In this document: in pieces, positions 33,429-44,827 of the stretch
Layout: each line of letters begins with the position of its first letter
How positions within the stretch are numbered: position 1 is the first letter of the stretch
Source: Ulota crispa
Taxonomy: Eukaryota; Streptophyta; Bryopsida; Orthotrichales; Orthotrichaceae
Assembly (NCBI GenBank): GCA_963920765.1
Contig: OY987246.1
Coordinates: 7,194,501-7,258,500 of the forward strand
Length of the DNA stretch: 64,000 nt
Direction: 5' to 3'
Translations under genes and position numbers: made by a program
Notes under the pieces: model-generated
The model's database searches: none
What the model saw: only the letters and a program-made list of their open reading frames with translations
Told to the model about the DNA's origin: nothing

Positions 33429-33722
33429 AGGGAAAATTTCATGGATACCCTTGAAGTTTGCAATATTTACATAGATATCCTTGCTTTTTCAGAAATTACA
33501 CAAACACCCTTGGACCATATTTTTTAGGCGTTTGTTTTGTTGTGGATGTCACTTCCCTTCTTCCTTTGTGCGCATGTTGCTTCTTTTTTGTTTCATTACA
33601 TTCCCTTCTTCAACATTGGTTATGAAGGAAGTGCGAGCACACCAAATAAATGTTGAAAATTTTGGGTTTGAGGGTATTTATGTAACTTTTGAAAGAGCAA
33701 GGATATCTATAAAAATTTCCTT
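33429..33722. mobile_element. 294-bp MITE, second copy of the AGGGAAAATTTCATG family
   Basis: Begins AGGGAAAATTTCATGGATAC and ends GGATATCTATAAAAATTTCC. The interior (GCGTTTG, GTGCGCATGTTG, CAACATTGGTTATGAAGG) is inverted relative to the copy at 28095-28408. Confidence 0.85.
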
Positions 33723-33898
33723 GTATATATAATTTTAGACATAAACTTATCTATTATATACTTTGCCAATGCCTGTATCATTTTTAAGTTAGTTTTTTTG
33801 TCTTCATTATATTTTCTTCGTTCTTGAATGATGGAATAATCAACATTAATTTTGTTCTACAAACTTGAACCCTAGTATAATAGTTTTTGATTTGTTCT

Positions 33899-34791
33899 TT
33901 AACCCGTAACCCCTAAGCGTTAACCCCTAAGCGTTAACCCCTAAGCGTCAGAGCGGATGTTTTCCAGACGGAAGGAAGTGAAATACTTTGAGCAGCAATT
34001 GGCAGTGGATTTTGGTTTGATCGCAGTACAAGTTTATAAAGTAAGAGTCTAGGTACCTTTGCAAAGCAGACGCGCGCCATGGATGCGCCTCAATGCATAA
34101 TAATTGCCATATATTGTGTGCATCAGCATGTTCTTGCTTTGCCCGTATAGAGGTAGCAGAGAGAGATTCAACCTGGAGTTGTGGAACTTTGAGCATGCGT
34201 AGAAGTCAAAACTTTACAAGTTTTTTCTTTTTCTTTCTTTTTCTCAATTTTTGTCTTTACATTCTATGTGATGATCAAATGGCGCATGCATTGAATTTGT
34301 GGTTTGTTTTCAAGAAATTTTAGAAGTTTCACCATGCTCAAAAAAAATCAAAATTCTAGGAACAACCCAGTCATCAAACCTTATAATCTTTGATCCGTAC
34401 TGTGGATTCCCACAAAAATTACAGATTTGCACTTGATGAGAAGTTGCCAACAAATTCCTACAATGAATTCTTTAGTTACAGCTTATACTCCAAGTTATTT
34501 CAGTTTGTTCAAAATGCTCTCACAAACTTGTCTGCACCCTTGTTTTGTTTGTGACGCTTAGGGGTTAAACGTCCAAAAGGCCCTTTGTGACCAACACAAT
34601 ACATGGTATTTTTCTTGTATTTTGAATGGATCCACACCTCTACTACATTTGAGATTAACAAAGAAGTTGAAATATTGATAAACGCGGTTCTAGTGAGCTA
34701 TTTGAAATCCCAAGTTAAAATTTCTTGTTGGTAGCAAATGCCAAATATACTGCAACATATCTATTGTGCGCTTGGGACGTTTAAGGGTTAA
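33899..34791. mobile_element. 240-bp TTAA MITE, copy B, interrupted by another TTAA element
   Basis: The right end, reverse complemented, is TTAACCCTTAAACGTCCC. The left end reads TTAACCC at 33899-33905, then is interrupted, and resumes at 34565 as TTAAACGTCC. The interior (TACTACATTTGAGATTAACA, GCGGTTCTAGTGAGCTA) matches copy A at 6416-6655. The insertion point is the TTAA inside this element's own terminal repeat. Confidence 0.8.
33907..34568. mobile_element. TTAA element inserted into the 240-bp MITE
   Basis: Ends TTAACCCCTAAGCGTCA (from 33934) and, reverse complemented, TTAACCCCTAAGCGTCA at 34552-34568: 17 of 17. Before the left end the first 14 bases TTAACCCCTAAGCG occur twice more in tandem (33907-33933; the first copy starts GTAA). 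About 635 bp without the extra ends. No coding capacity. The overlap of its two TTAA boundaries with the split TTAA of the host element shows TTAA-specific insertion. Confidence 0.85.
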
Positions 34792-34831
34792 ATGTCAAAG
34801 TACACTCTTGAGTAAGGTACACTCTCGAGTA

Positions 34832-35158
34832 AGGTAGAAGGCTCTAATTTGGAGCAAGCTCTAAGATGGAGCACCTCCTCAAATGTACTTTGTTTTTAGA
34901 TGTTTTTTTTCATAGCCCTTCAACAATGTACATGAGATGTACATTTAAGGAGGTACTCCATTTTAGAGCCCTATGGCCCTTTCTACTTTAGAATTTCGTA
35001 ACTAATTCCACAAAGTTCCAAATAATATTAAACAACTTGGATTAGATCCAATTCTTCTTGTCTTTCAAGGAAAATGTACTGAAAAATATTTCAAGAAGTT
35101 TCACCTACCCAAAATTTAGTTTCTGCCCTTAGATGCTCCATTCATGAGCCTCCTACCT
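34832..35158. mobile_element. 327-bp TA-flanked element (AGGTAG family)
   Basis: TAAGGTAGAAGGCTC at the left, TAAGGTAGGAGGCTC reverse complemented at the right, with TA boundaries at 34830-34831 and 35159-35160. An inner inverted repeat (CTCTAAGATGGAGCACCTCC / GGAGGTACTCCATTTTAGAG) adds a second stem. Confidence 0.75.
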
Positions 35159-35160
35159 TA

Positions 35161-36040
35161 CACTAAGTTTGAACGTGACTATGAGTTCTTTCTGAGTTCT
35201 TTGTTTTAAGACAATAAATTAACATCAGTCAAAATTTAAGCTTTGTATGTATAAAATGTCATCTCTATTATAAAGCATGTTGTTTTGATATGATGATGTG
35301 TCTTTTTGTCTCATAATATAATGACATGTCATGTAGCAATTCTCTATTAACATCACAAGTTCTAATAGAAAGGGGAAAGGAGAAAAATCAACACCTGAAA
35401 TGTGGGTCAAACATTACAAAGGGAGAAGAAAAGGCACCCAAATGCATGTTGAAAAGTCATTGGAATTGTGAAAAGTCATTGGAATTGCAAAAAGACATTG
35501 GATTTTTAATTTGATATTTTAAAACATTAGAGCACATCATTGGGTGGTTTTTTTGTCACCTAAAACTTAAAACTCATAAGAAAAAGGGAGAGAGAAGATA
35601 ATGCATTAAAGAGAGGATGCAAATTTGTTGGAAATTTAATTCCTTTTCATGAACTTGAAACTCTTTATAGCATTGAGTGTCTCTACATTCCTCAAATTTT
35701 GAGAGGAAAAGGTAGAGAAAGGGTAGGTGAAAGTAAAAAGTCACATAGAAAAGTCACACGCATTGAAACTTGTGAAGATGTACTTGTGTTTAATTAAATT
35801 TAAACTATTCATATTATTGTACATTATGTGTGCAAATTACATAAAAATCTCCTTTTGCATATAATATGCAAAACGTATGGAGATCTTCCAATATTTTGAA
35901 CATGAATTATTATCATTTTTCAACTTTGTAAAGTCCAAAATTAGTTAAACATGCTCATTGACCTTTTTCACAACAGAAGTTTGTAAACCTTGTATTCACT
36001 CTTATATTTGATAAAAGTTTAGGAAACCTTTTATGTTGTG
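35161..36040. other. AT-rich, no gene recognised
   Basis: No terminal repeats, tandem array or credible coding frame seen. Confidence 0.4.
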
Positions 36041-37278
36041 TTAACCCCTGAAGGAGCAAGCCTTTTTTTTGTGAAAGTCATTGAAAATTGCTTGTTTTGG
36101 GGGAATGAGTAAAAAGGTAGGAAAAAAAGTATTTATGAAAGTCCACTTGTAAAATCTTGCCCTAGACTATGGGAGGTACTTGTGGGAAAAAAATCAACTC
36201 ATTGTAGATGTAGAGGAGTGACACATTCACATCTAAAGTAAAAATAAAAGTTTTTTTCCTATTGCCCAGAAATTTCAAAAGCCTTTGACTGCCCCTATAT
36301 CAAAAAAGTTGCTCTACACAAGGTTGAGGTTTATTTTTTCCATGAAGAAGACCAAGTCAGGTAAGTGTGGGAGATTTTTTCACATGAATTGGAGGTGGAA
36401 ATTGTACTTTGTAAAATCTTGCAATGCCGTAAGGCCATGAAATTTGCATATACACTAGGCAAAATTGGAGGATTTATGTAAAATTGAGAAATTTGAATTA
36501 CTTTGATCCAAATGGTGGAAACCAAGGAATCTTAGTTTGATACAACTTGGAAACAAAAGTCAAAAAACAAATACACAATCCATTCAAAATATTAAACCAC
36601 CAAATTTTACAAGGGGCAAAAGAAATGGAGGTTTGGAAAAATCCATTAGGAAGAAATTGAGCCCTCCAAGGGGTTGCAAGTTTGGTTGTTACCAATGCTA
36701 GGAACCAGCCCCTGCTGGTCATTAGAAAATTTTATTTATTTATTTATTTTATTTCATTTTTTGATCATATCATTTGACGTAATCAAGCTTTGACCAGGTT
36801 AGCCTACCCATGTGGAAGTGTTCCCATGTTTTGACTTTTGAGGGAACGAGCCCAAAGTTCCTAGGATTTTGGGGAAGGGCCCCTTCTTGGGCCCAAAATC
36901 CAAATCCCTTGTAATGATATCTATCCGCAAACTAAAACTTCTAATAACTCTCATCTCATCAATCAAAATTGAATGATTCAAAGCTTTCCACATACATGTA
37001 GATCAAAAGAACCAATTTCAGATTTTTATTTTTTAAAAACGCATCTTTTTAAAAAGTTCTTGGACTGCCCACTCTCCCTTCTTTTTTCAAAAATTCATAG
37101 ACAACTTCTTCAATAAATTTTGGAATGAAAAAAAAATAGATGCCCACACAGAATCACAAATCTTTGAACTCCCCATCTTCCATAAGAGTTTTAAAAAATT
37201 GCACAAAGTAGCTTAATTATAAGTACATGCCCAAAATCTCATTTGTCCCCTGAAGGGATAACAATCTTTCGGGGTTAA
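36041..37278 (+). mobile_element. TTAA-family element, 1.24 kb (expanded copy)
   Basis: Starts TTAACCCCTGAAGGAGC and ends CTTTCGGGGTTAA with the family landmarks between. It is about 300 bp longer than the 940-bp copies because of extra sequence around 36640-36900, including TTTATTTATTTATT. Direct orientation as at 53833. Confidence 0.85.
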
Positions 37279-37599
37279 GAAAATAGAGAAGTTTTTCCTT
37301 AAATTATATTATAGTTGTTTATTTTTACAAGTTTTGAAAATGATAGATTAATTGAGGGTTCTTTGACTCTAAATCTGAGTTCCAGAATTTCAAAATTCAC
37401 ATACTATAATAAATTCGTGTATTTCAACATTTTTTCTTGCTTGAAATTCTGGAATTTATTTTCATCTTGGCTTGAAAGAGAAGAGCTTCTAGAATGCAGC
37501 CAAAAGAAGGATAGCAAGAACACAACAAATGCAAGAAACATGGAGAACTTGAGGAACTTGAAAAGAATGTACACAAAATCGTGCAATTAGGTTGCCTTA

Positions 37600-38335
37600 A
37601 CAATTAGGTTGCCTAACCTTAGAAAATCAAATCACATTTCATTCTTTGACCATTTTGGTGGTATATGCAACTCTTTAAATATTAGGATTTCACCTAGTTT
37701 ATGGCCTAAATAAGACTAGTTGCATTAAGAAAAGTTTGAGCTCTCCAAGAGCCCCTACAAAGTCTCTAAAGGGGTCTTAAAATATGTACTAATTTCTACA
37801 ACAAACAAATCACTAATCCGGTCCTATTTCTATTCACCCTTTGAATTCAATGCAATCATGAAAATTATATTATTACATTATCCCAATTGAACAAAAACTA
37901 TGGGTGCAAATGTATAATAGGACCATAATTCTACTTTACTCTATTTGAACACATGAGTGAAGTATTTTGATAGTGAGTAGTGAGTACATTTACATAGTTT
38001 ATGAGTACAATGCCTTTTTTATTGTTTTAGATTGTGCATGTGCAAGTGCATGTGGCTTAGGTCCTTCATACAAGGTAGTGAGTGCCCTTTTCTTGTACTC
38101 ACGCTAGCCAATTAATAGCTTGTTAAATTGTCAAACCTTAGGGGGCTTTTGGAAGGCACAACTTTTTCCTAATGTTTTTCCATGTGTTTTTCCACAATGC
38201 TATTGTTGTTGCCAAATCTATATTGTTGTAAAAAATTATTTTTTGTAATAATCATTGATGAAATTTACTGCAATATTATATATAGCAAAAAATGTCAAGA
38301 AATTAGTGTGGGCAACCTAAATGCACTATTTTAGT
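37600..38335 (+). repeat. Dispersed repeat family R3, copy 2
   Basis: Outer blocks match 3140-3440: AGGTTGCCTAACCTTAGAA, CAACTCTTTAAATA, GGATTTCACCTAG at the left and AATGTCAAGAAATTAGTGTG, GGGCAACCTAAATGCA at the right. About 500 bp of unrelated sequence lies between them, so the copy is probably interrupted. Confidence 0.5.
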
Positions 38336-38354
38336 GCAAGGAAAATGAGGATAA

Positions 38355-38779
38355 GAGCAACTCCACCTGGCCTTCAAAAATTGGCCAGCAAAAGGGAACT
38401 ACCGGTCCCGCCAGAGTTGGATCCTTTTCTTGTACCCACCCGTGCAGCTTCTGGCTCGAGCTTTTCCTGATGGCGGGTTTCCGTAAGTCTTGCTCTATAT
38501 ATCTTGACGTTTTGCCGAGCAGGTTTACCGCCCAGCATTGGCTCCTGGGTTTTCTCGCCAGCCTTCGCGCTCCCTGCTTTTTGTCACTTCCTACCTCGTC
38601 ATGTTTGTTGCTCCCTCTTGATTGGTGTGCCCATGCTTGAACTTCCAATCTCAACATTACCTCTAAACAAGTGGAACTAACTGGTGTGGTAACATGATCA
38701 CATTCCCTGCTTTCCCTTTCTCGGTCACGGCAAAAGCTTATTAAGCCGGAGTTGCAAGGTTGCACAGGTGAAGATGCTC
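38355..38779. mobile_element. 425-bp GAGCATCTCCAC-family element
   Basis: TAA|GAGCAACTCCACCTGG at the left and GAAGATGCTC|TAA at the right: a 3-bp TAA duplication with GAGCATCTCC-type ends, PIF/Harbinger-like. The next ~45 bp match the element starting at 57767. The 144-codon minus-strand frame inside (38331-38765) has no recognised motif and is probably incidental. Confidence 0.8.
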
Positions 38780-39288
38780 TAACATAAAGAGCCTATGGAG
38801 AACTTAAGGAACTCAAAGAGAACTTGGAGAACGTGGGGAACAAAAGTGGAGAACAGGTGGAGAACGTGGAGGAAACTTAAGTTGGAAAGGTAAAGGGATC
38901 GAGGCAGTCTTCTTTCCAAGGACCCAAATTCGACCCATATTCGACTCCAGTTCATTTAAAGCACATGCAGAAACCTTTTGCAGTTGAGCCTTCAGGTATA
39001 CAATTGGACGGAGAGATCCTACGTCAGCCAGCGAGTATCAGAATCCACTTGAACAAATGCACTGTACAGTACTGTAATTTATAGTACAACACACGCCTTT
39101 GCCCACTTCGTAAGCTTTTGACCCACCTTTCAAACAAAAGCAGGCAGAGATCCCCCCCCCCTTTGCAGATACCATCTTTGACAACCTCATCTCGTCAGCA
39201 GCAAGCAAGCAAATCTATAACCTCCCTCGCAAGCAAGAGTCAGTCTACTAGACTCTATAGAGCCCATTTGCAATTCGAAAACCTCAAA
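38780..39288. other. No gene recognised
   Basis: Contains a short run of imperfect GGAGAACTT/GTGGAGAAC words (about 38800-38880). Otherwise featureless. Confidence 0.4.
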
Positions 39289-39534
39289 AACACCATATTC
39301 GTTAAATTGGGAAAAACGAAGGTACCATTTTGTACTCCACCTTAAAGCCAAAAAGTTACTTTAAACCAAATTTGAACCAGATTTGAAGGTATCAGTTTTG
39401 AGTCACTAAGATTTTTTCTCTCACAAATTCCTCCTCTCAAATGAGGATATGTGTACCAAAAAAACTCTGCGAGCTCGATTTGAGGTGATCACCTCAAAGT
39501 CCGAAAATGTACTCTTTTTGTATTTTATGGTGTT
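39289..39534. mobile_element. ACACCATATTC foldback element, copy 1
   Basis: Begins ACACCATATTCGTTAAATTG, ends TTTATGGTGTT. Inner landmarks shared with copies at 40834 and 42401: TTCCTCCTCTCAAATGAGG and GAGGTGATCACCTC, the latter a perfect 14-bp palindrome. Confidence 0.75.
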
Positions 39535-40590
39535 CAGAGGATTTCAAAGCAGTTCAACACAACGGACAGGGACGAGTGGACGACTGTACTGTTGTACTGG
39601 AGTGGCGTGTAGCCCTTGAACGCATTCAAAGGTAAAGCCAGGTCACTCGCAACACTGCAGCGTTGGGAGTTAAGTTAGGACCAGTAAGCAACAAAACGGT
39701 GACAGCGTTACAAGAAGAAACGGAAGGTGGCTAACTTACGTCACGACTCTGGCAAGGGCATCCACCAGACCAGACCAGCTAACTTACAACAACACTGACT
39801 GACTGACAGTTCAGTTGCTCCAGCATGTTCCAGGATCTGCTCCTCCTCCGCAACGGGCGACAGTGCGTTTAAATTCTTGGCATATTTTCGCCTAAATCTT
39901 ACCTCGAATCTCAACTGGCTACCTTTACACTAAGATTTCCATGTGAAAAAATGGATGAACTTTCCAGATCCTTCCTAAGCAAAATCCCAATTTGCCAAAT
40001 TTTAAATGAAAATAGCTTATATATTAACAATTGTTTGGATGAAATTTTGTACATCATTCAGTTGTTTCAGTTGTTCCAATTTTAGCCAAATTTTCCTTAC
40101 CTGCCTGCATTCTGGGGTGCGGGTCGGTCTACCTTGACAAAATCAAAAATTAAACCCTGCGGACACGTACGGCTAGCAAAGCCTGCGTGCAGGGAGGCTC
40201 CGCAGGCAGGTTGCATGTACAGTACTTAGATGGGGATCTCGCACCCACCGTTATCCGGAGCTGGTTGTGACTCATGTGGTCCCTCGATCCTCCGCAACCA
40301 TCCACTGATCCACGACCACGACGCAATCCACCAAAATAGAATTTCCTCGTGACCCAGAATCCCAGATTAGTTCAGAGTAGTTGTCAGTCAGTCCGTCAGT
40401 TCTCCATAGCTTATCCCACTCTACGAGCATCTCCACTCGTACTGCACTGCAAAGCCTGTGAAACAGTGGGTTTTGGTGGTCGGCAAACATGCTGATGGTA
40501 GTCGGAGTGGAGCTCATGGAGTCATGGTGTATGTAGTTTGTGGGAGGGAGTGAACGAACGATTTGCTTGTCATGCACTGCTTGTTCACTC
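39535..40590. other. No gene recognised; somewhat GC-richer
   Basis: Contains GACTGACTGACAGT-type short repeats at 39800 and an AGCATCTCCACTCG word at 40429 resembling the GAGCATCTCCAC ends, with a possible partner GGAGTGGAGCTC at 40503. Too short to call as an element. Confidence 0.4.
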
Positions 40591-40771
40591 TAAAACAAGA
40601 TACAAACAAGATATGAAGCAAGATACAAACAAGATACAAAACAAGATACAAAACAAGATACAAAACAAGATACAAAACAAGATACAAAACAAGATACAAA
40701 ACAAGATACAAAACAAGATACAAAACAAGATACAAAACAAGATACAAACAAGATATGAAATAAGATACAAC
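40591..40771 (+). repeat. 12-bp microsatellite (ACAAGATACAAA), about 14 units
   Basis: GATACAAAACAA is repeated perfectly through the centre, with 11-bp variants (GATACAAACAA) and a GATATGA variant at both edges. The translated IQNK repeats on the plus strand and the matching minus-strand frames are by-products. Confidence 0.95.
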
Positions 40772-40833
40772 CCCGGATACAACACAAAATGACAGGTTGA
40801 AATCAAGCATGGCAAACAGAGACAAAACACCAA

Positions 40834-41111
40834 AACGCCATATTCATTAAATTGGGAAAACCAGATTCCCAAGTTATACTTCACCTTAAACCCATTTTTT
40901 CTCCTTAAATTGTTTTAATATCAAATTTGAAGGTATCAAATTTGGTCTGAGCTACTGAGATTTTGTCCCTCGCAAATTCCTCCTCTCAGGTGAGGTCACG
41001 TGTACCAAAAGTAGTGCTATTGAAACCTATAGCTCAGTTTAAGGTGATCACCTTAAACTTAATTTATTCCCAAAATGGGTGTTTCTTCCCAAATTAATGA
41101 ATATGGCATTC
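40834..41111. mobile_element. ACACCATATTC foldback element, copy 2
   Basis: CGCCATATTCATTAAATTGG at the left, and AATTAATGAATATGGCATT at the right. Shares AAATTCCTCCTCTCAGGTGAGG and AAGGTGATCACCTT with copy 1. Confidence 0.8.
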
Positions 41112-41216
41112 CAAGCTTAGAGCATCTTTACCACAGCAGCAAGAGTTAATCTTGGGGAAAAGATGCGACTCTTGTTTCTTGTGTTCATTTGCAATTTCCC
41201 CCACCTATAGGCTGTA

Positions 41217-41335
41217 ACACCATATTCATTAAATTGGGAAAATTAGATTCCCAAGTTGTACCCTAATGGTCGGTTTAAGTTGGTCAACTTAAACCCAAAA
41301 TGTTACAAAATTCCCAATTTAACAAATACGGTGTT
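41217..41335. mobile_element. ACACCATATTC foldback element, short copy 3
   Basis: ACACCATATTCATTAAATTG at the left, AATTTAACAAATACGGTGTT at the right, 119 bp. The centre has TTTAAGTTGGTCAACTTAAA, a perfect 20-bp palindrome in place of the GGTGATCACC core. Confidence 0.85.
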
Positions 41336-42400
41336 CTGTGCAACTTGGTAGGTTAGCGTTTAGCCAATGAGAAGCCTTCTTGTTTGAAAAAGTAAATAAA
41401 TTCTATATCATGATTTACTCAACTAAAAAAAAGTAGCATTTACAAGAGTTGCCGTGCATAAAGAAAATGGAAATTTTATAGTGCAAGAGAGAATCATTTG
41501 ACGGGTTTGAGCATTACTGAAGTCTTTGTTTCATCAGAAAGTGTCTTTGATACGGCGAAGCGCCCAACAAGTGGGGATGCTCTTATGGCATCATCAACCC
41601 AAGACTAAGACTTTACAAAAGGGTTCATGGAATAACATGGTGATTGTCATTGTGTTTTGGATTTCTTTAACAACTCGGCAAACATGCTTCTTCATTTTGT
41701 TTGCCCCTAGCCCCTACTCACCTTGAAATAATTGACAAAAAAAAAAAAAAAAAAAAAAAAACTTACTTTACAAATGTGAGAATATTAATTATCAAATCCA
41801 ATAAATGTCTTAGCAAACACATGGAAGTCTCCCTTATAAAGGAATTTGTCTACATATTGGCAAGCACAAGGAAGTCTGCCTTACAAGGGATTTGTCTACA
41901 TGTTAGATTCCTCGATAAAGTTCACGCAAGAAAAGCAACAAGTATTCATGGTATTTTGACTATTTTCCTGTTTTCTATTGGTTGAGTTTTCGACTGGCAA
42001 GGCTGCTTATGAAGTCAAGTCAACCAGGTATGACCACGTCGATGATCCCAGTCAGACAACTGCAAAACTAGAACAAGCTGACCTACTCCAGAAAGGTCCA
42101 CCTTAGAATCCAGAGCTTCCTGAATGTTTGTAGGGGAAAAGTAAAAAAAATAAAAATAAAACAACGAAGATTGAGTCTACCAAGAATAGGGGTAATTATG
42201 GTTGCATTTTTGCATTCTCAATCTTCATGAAAAACCATTGTGGTACTTCCTCCGCAACTTGCACAAGTGTAGTTCTATGAAGATTGAGAAAAACAAATCT
42301 CAACGCCCAAGCATGAAGAAATGGGCTAAGAATATTTTTTGCGTGAGAATTCTTACCATGGTCCGCATGCTTACTTGCTTATGAATTGCTTTTCACCCTT
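41336..42400. other. No gene; poly(A) run and small duplication
   Basis: A run of about 24 A lies at 41738-41761, which could be a retroposed tail, though no SINE boxes are visible before it. A ~48-bp phrase (AAGTCT-CCTTA-AA-GGAATTTGTCTACAT) is tandemly duplicated at about 41812-41906. Confidence 0.5.
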
Positions 42401-42656
42401 ATTGCCATATTTGGTAAATTGGGTCAAAACATACATTTTGGGACTTTTGAAGGTTTGGGGTGATCACCCCAAACCAAGCTCCAGCATTTTTTTTGGTACA
42501 TGTGCCCTCACTTGAGAGGAGGAATTTGTGAGGGAAAAAATCTTAGTGGCTCAGACTGAATCTGATACTTTTGAATCTAGTTTGAGGTAACTTTTGGGTT
42601 TAAGGTGGAGTACAAAACAATACCTCTGTTTTTCCCAATTTAACGAATATGGTGTT
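42401..42656. mobile_element. ACACCATATTC foldback element, copy 4
   Basis: Left end diverged (TTGCCATATTTGGTAAATTG), right end CAATTTAACGAATATGGTGTT (20 of these bases match the inverted end of copy 1). Contains GGGGTGATCACCCC and TGAGAGGAGGAATTTGTGAG, inverted relative to copy 1. Confidence 0.75.
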
Positions 42657-43570
42657 CCTTGCTTTTTTTGCTCCTCCAATTAGTGGTTGTATTCCCTTCC
42701 TCTAAGTAAAATATTCTCCATTCTTCATTCTCCATCACCCACAAAAGGGGTGTCACACCTCTTTCCATGGAAAATTGCTCCCATTGACTAATTTGTCTCC
42801 TACATTCACTCAACCATTTCTCAATCTTTATGGAAAATTAAGTCTTAAACCAACCGTGACTACCCCTAATGTAGTATTTTTTTATTTGTAAAAGCAAGGA
42901 TCCAAACTTTTAAGATTGTCAAATGTTTGAGTTTTTGCGTGGGTGTTGTTAAGCCTTGCCCAAATTCTAGAAACTCCCCAATTTTTGATGAATAGTGCTT
43001 AACAATTGCGACAATGACACATTGTACAAAATTGGAAAATTGGAAGTCATGTTTGACAAGTAAGTAACAAGCCTGAAAGAAGAACCAACTCTAACAACAT
43101 AGGATGGGAAGTATAGGAAAAAATCATCTAACTAACCTTTGATTTTAAATAAGAAGATCCACATACCCGTAATTTCTGAAATAGGTTCAAAGTAGCCCGC
43201 TTGCTGCCGTTGCTGGCACCCAACGTGTAAAATATACCTTAGTTCCAACTTGACTATTGTTTGTGACAAATTGTGTTGAATCAAGCATTGCAAATCTATT
43301 ACTCAAAGTTATATAACTATAAAAAAAACTGCAAAATATTATTGAAGTGGGTTAGTACAAAGATTAGGGTAAAGACAAACATGTTGAGTATGTTAGAAGA
43401 AATGAGCAAGCGAATCAATTTAGAACAACATGCACGTAAACCTATATAGGGCACTAGTAACATGAAGTTTCAAAAGGTTGGTGTGATTAACATAGAGTTA
43501 TTTAGTGACGTAATTGCTGAAATTGGTTAAGGTAATCTAGTGAACAACTCTATGGCACTTTGAAATTTTA
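42657..43570. other. No gene recognised
   Basis: AT-rich with no terminal repeats that I can pair securely. GACTACCCCTAATG near 42860 may pair with AGGGGTAATTATGG near 42190 as ends of an older element. Confidence 0.35.
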
Positions 43571-44508
43571 TTAACCCCTAAAGAACTGTTGTCCCTTCAG
43601 GGGACAAGTGGAAGTTTGGACATGCACCTTTGGATATGCTACTTTGTGTGATTTTTTGAAACTTTGATTGAAGGTGGGGAATTCAAAGATCTACGCAAGC
43701 ATCTAATTTTTTTCTCATTCCGACAATTATTGAAGAAGTTATGCATGAAAATCTAAAAAGAAAGGGAGGACTGCCCGCCCGGGCAGCCCAAAACTTCTTT
43801 AAAAATTAAATTTTTTTAAAATTAAAATTTGAAATTGGTTCTTAAGATATTTTTATAGGTGATAAGCTTTGAATCATTCAATTTCAATCAATGAGATCAA
43901 AGTTATGAGGAGTTTTTGTTTGCGGGCAGTTATGGAATCTCTACTCTAAAATAATCTTTGAAGTTCTTTACTTTACTCAATTTCTATTATTTTGGAAAAA
44001 AAAACAAAACCAAACAATGTAGATTGTTTATCACAACATTATCACCGTTGGGATTTGCATTTTTCATTTCCATAATTTAATTCTTAACAATTTAGTGATT
44101 TGACTCATTCTCTACTTCTTTTTACTTACTGATTTTTCCTATGTGTTGTGTAGTTCTAATTGATTTGAAAATTCTCCCACACATAGCTTACTTGATTTCC
44201 TAAATGGGAAAAATAAAGCGCAAAGTTGCGTAGAGCAATTATTTTCATGTAAGAATGGTCAAAGGCTTCTGAAAATTTGGGGCAGCATGAAAAAAACTTT
44301 TCTTTTCATTTTAGATGTAAATATCTCACTCATGTCCATCTCAAATGACTTGATTTTTTTTCCACAAGTACCTAATCTAGTCTAGGGCACGATCCTATAG
44401 TTGGATTTCCCAAATTTTCAAAAAAAATTACCTTCTTACTAACCCCCCAAAAGTGGCAGTTTTGAGTGATTTTCACTAAAAAAACTAGCTCAGTCCTTTA
44501 GGGGTTAA
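43571..44508 (-). mobile_element. 938-bp TTAA element, reverse orientation
   Basis: TTAACCCCTAAAGAACTG at the left and AGTCCTTTAGGGGTTAA at the right, TTAA bounding both. The interior is the reverse complement of 53833-54775, including ATAACTTTGATCTCATTGA and GAATGATTCAAAGCTT (inverted). No coding capacity. Confidence 0.9.
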
Positions 44509-44524
44509 GTTAAAACTACACTTT

Positions 44525-44780
44525 GAACACAATATTTGTTAATTTGGAAAAATGTCTTTCCTAAAAAAAATTTGGGATATTAAAATTTGCATTTGTGAGA
44601 ATATTTTGGTATTTTAAAGCACGTTTCTTGATAAAAATTTCCAGATATTTCATCATTGATGTAAGGTCTTGCAAAAATTATCATGAAATTCACTCTAAAT
44701 TACCAAAAAAAATCTTTAAACCATAAATCCAAAAGTCTCAAAATCATGTTCTTTTTCCAAATTAACAGATATTGTGTTTT
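44525..44780. mobile_element. Diverged copy 5 of the ACACCATATTC family
   Basis: ACACAATATTTGTTAATTTG at the left and CAAATTAACAGATATTGTGT at the right, about 255 bp. The centre has few of the other copies' landmarks, so it is an older copy or a sister family. Confidence 0.65.
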
Positions 44781-44827
44781 TGTGAAAAAAAATCGAAATA
44801 CTGTGGAAATTTTCCCTTGTTCATATA

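Noticed and set aside
33901-33950. Telomere-like CCCCTAA words repeated three times
   Set aside because: The unit is 14 bp and is the terminal repeat of a TTAA element, whose inverted partner lies at 34552-34568; not a telomeric array.
40538-40884. IQNK-repeat and CILF-repeat frames
   Set aside because: A 12-bp microsatellite keeps every frame open; not a gene.
41738-41761. Poly(A) tail of a SINE or retrogene
   Set aside because: No A/B boxes, gene similarity or flanking target duplication could be identified upstream.
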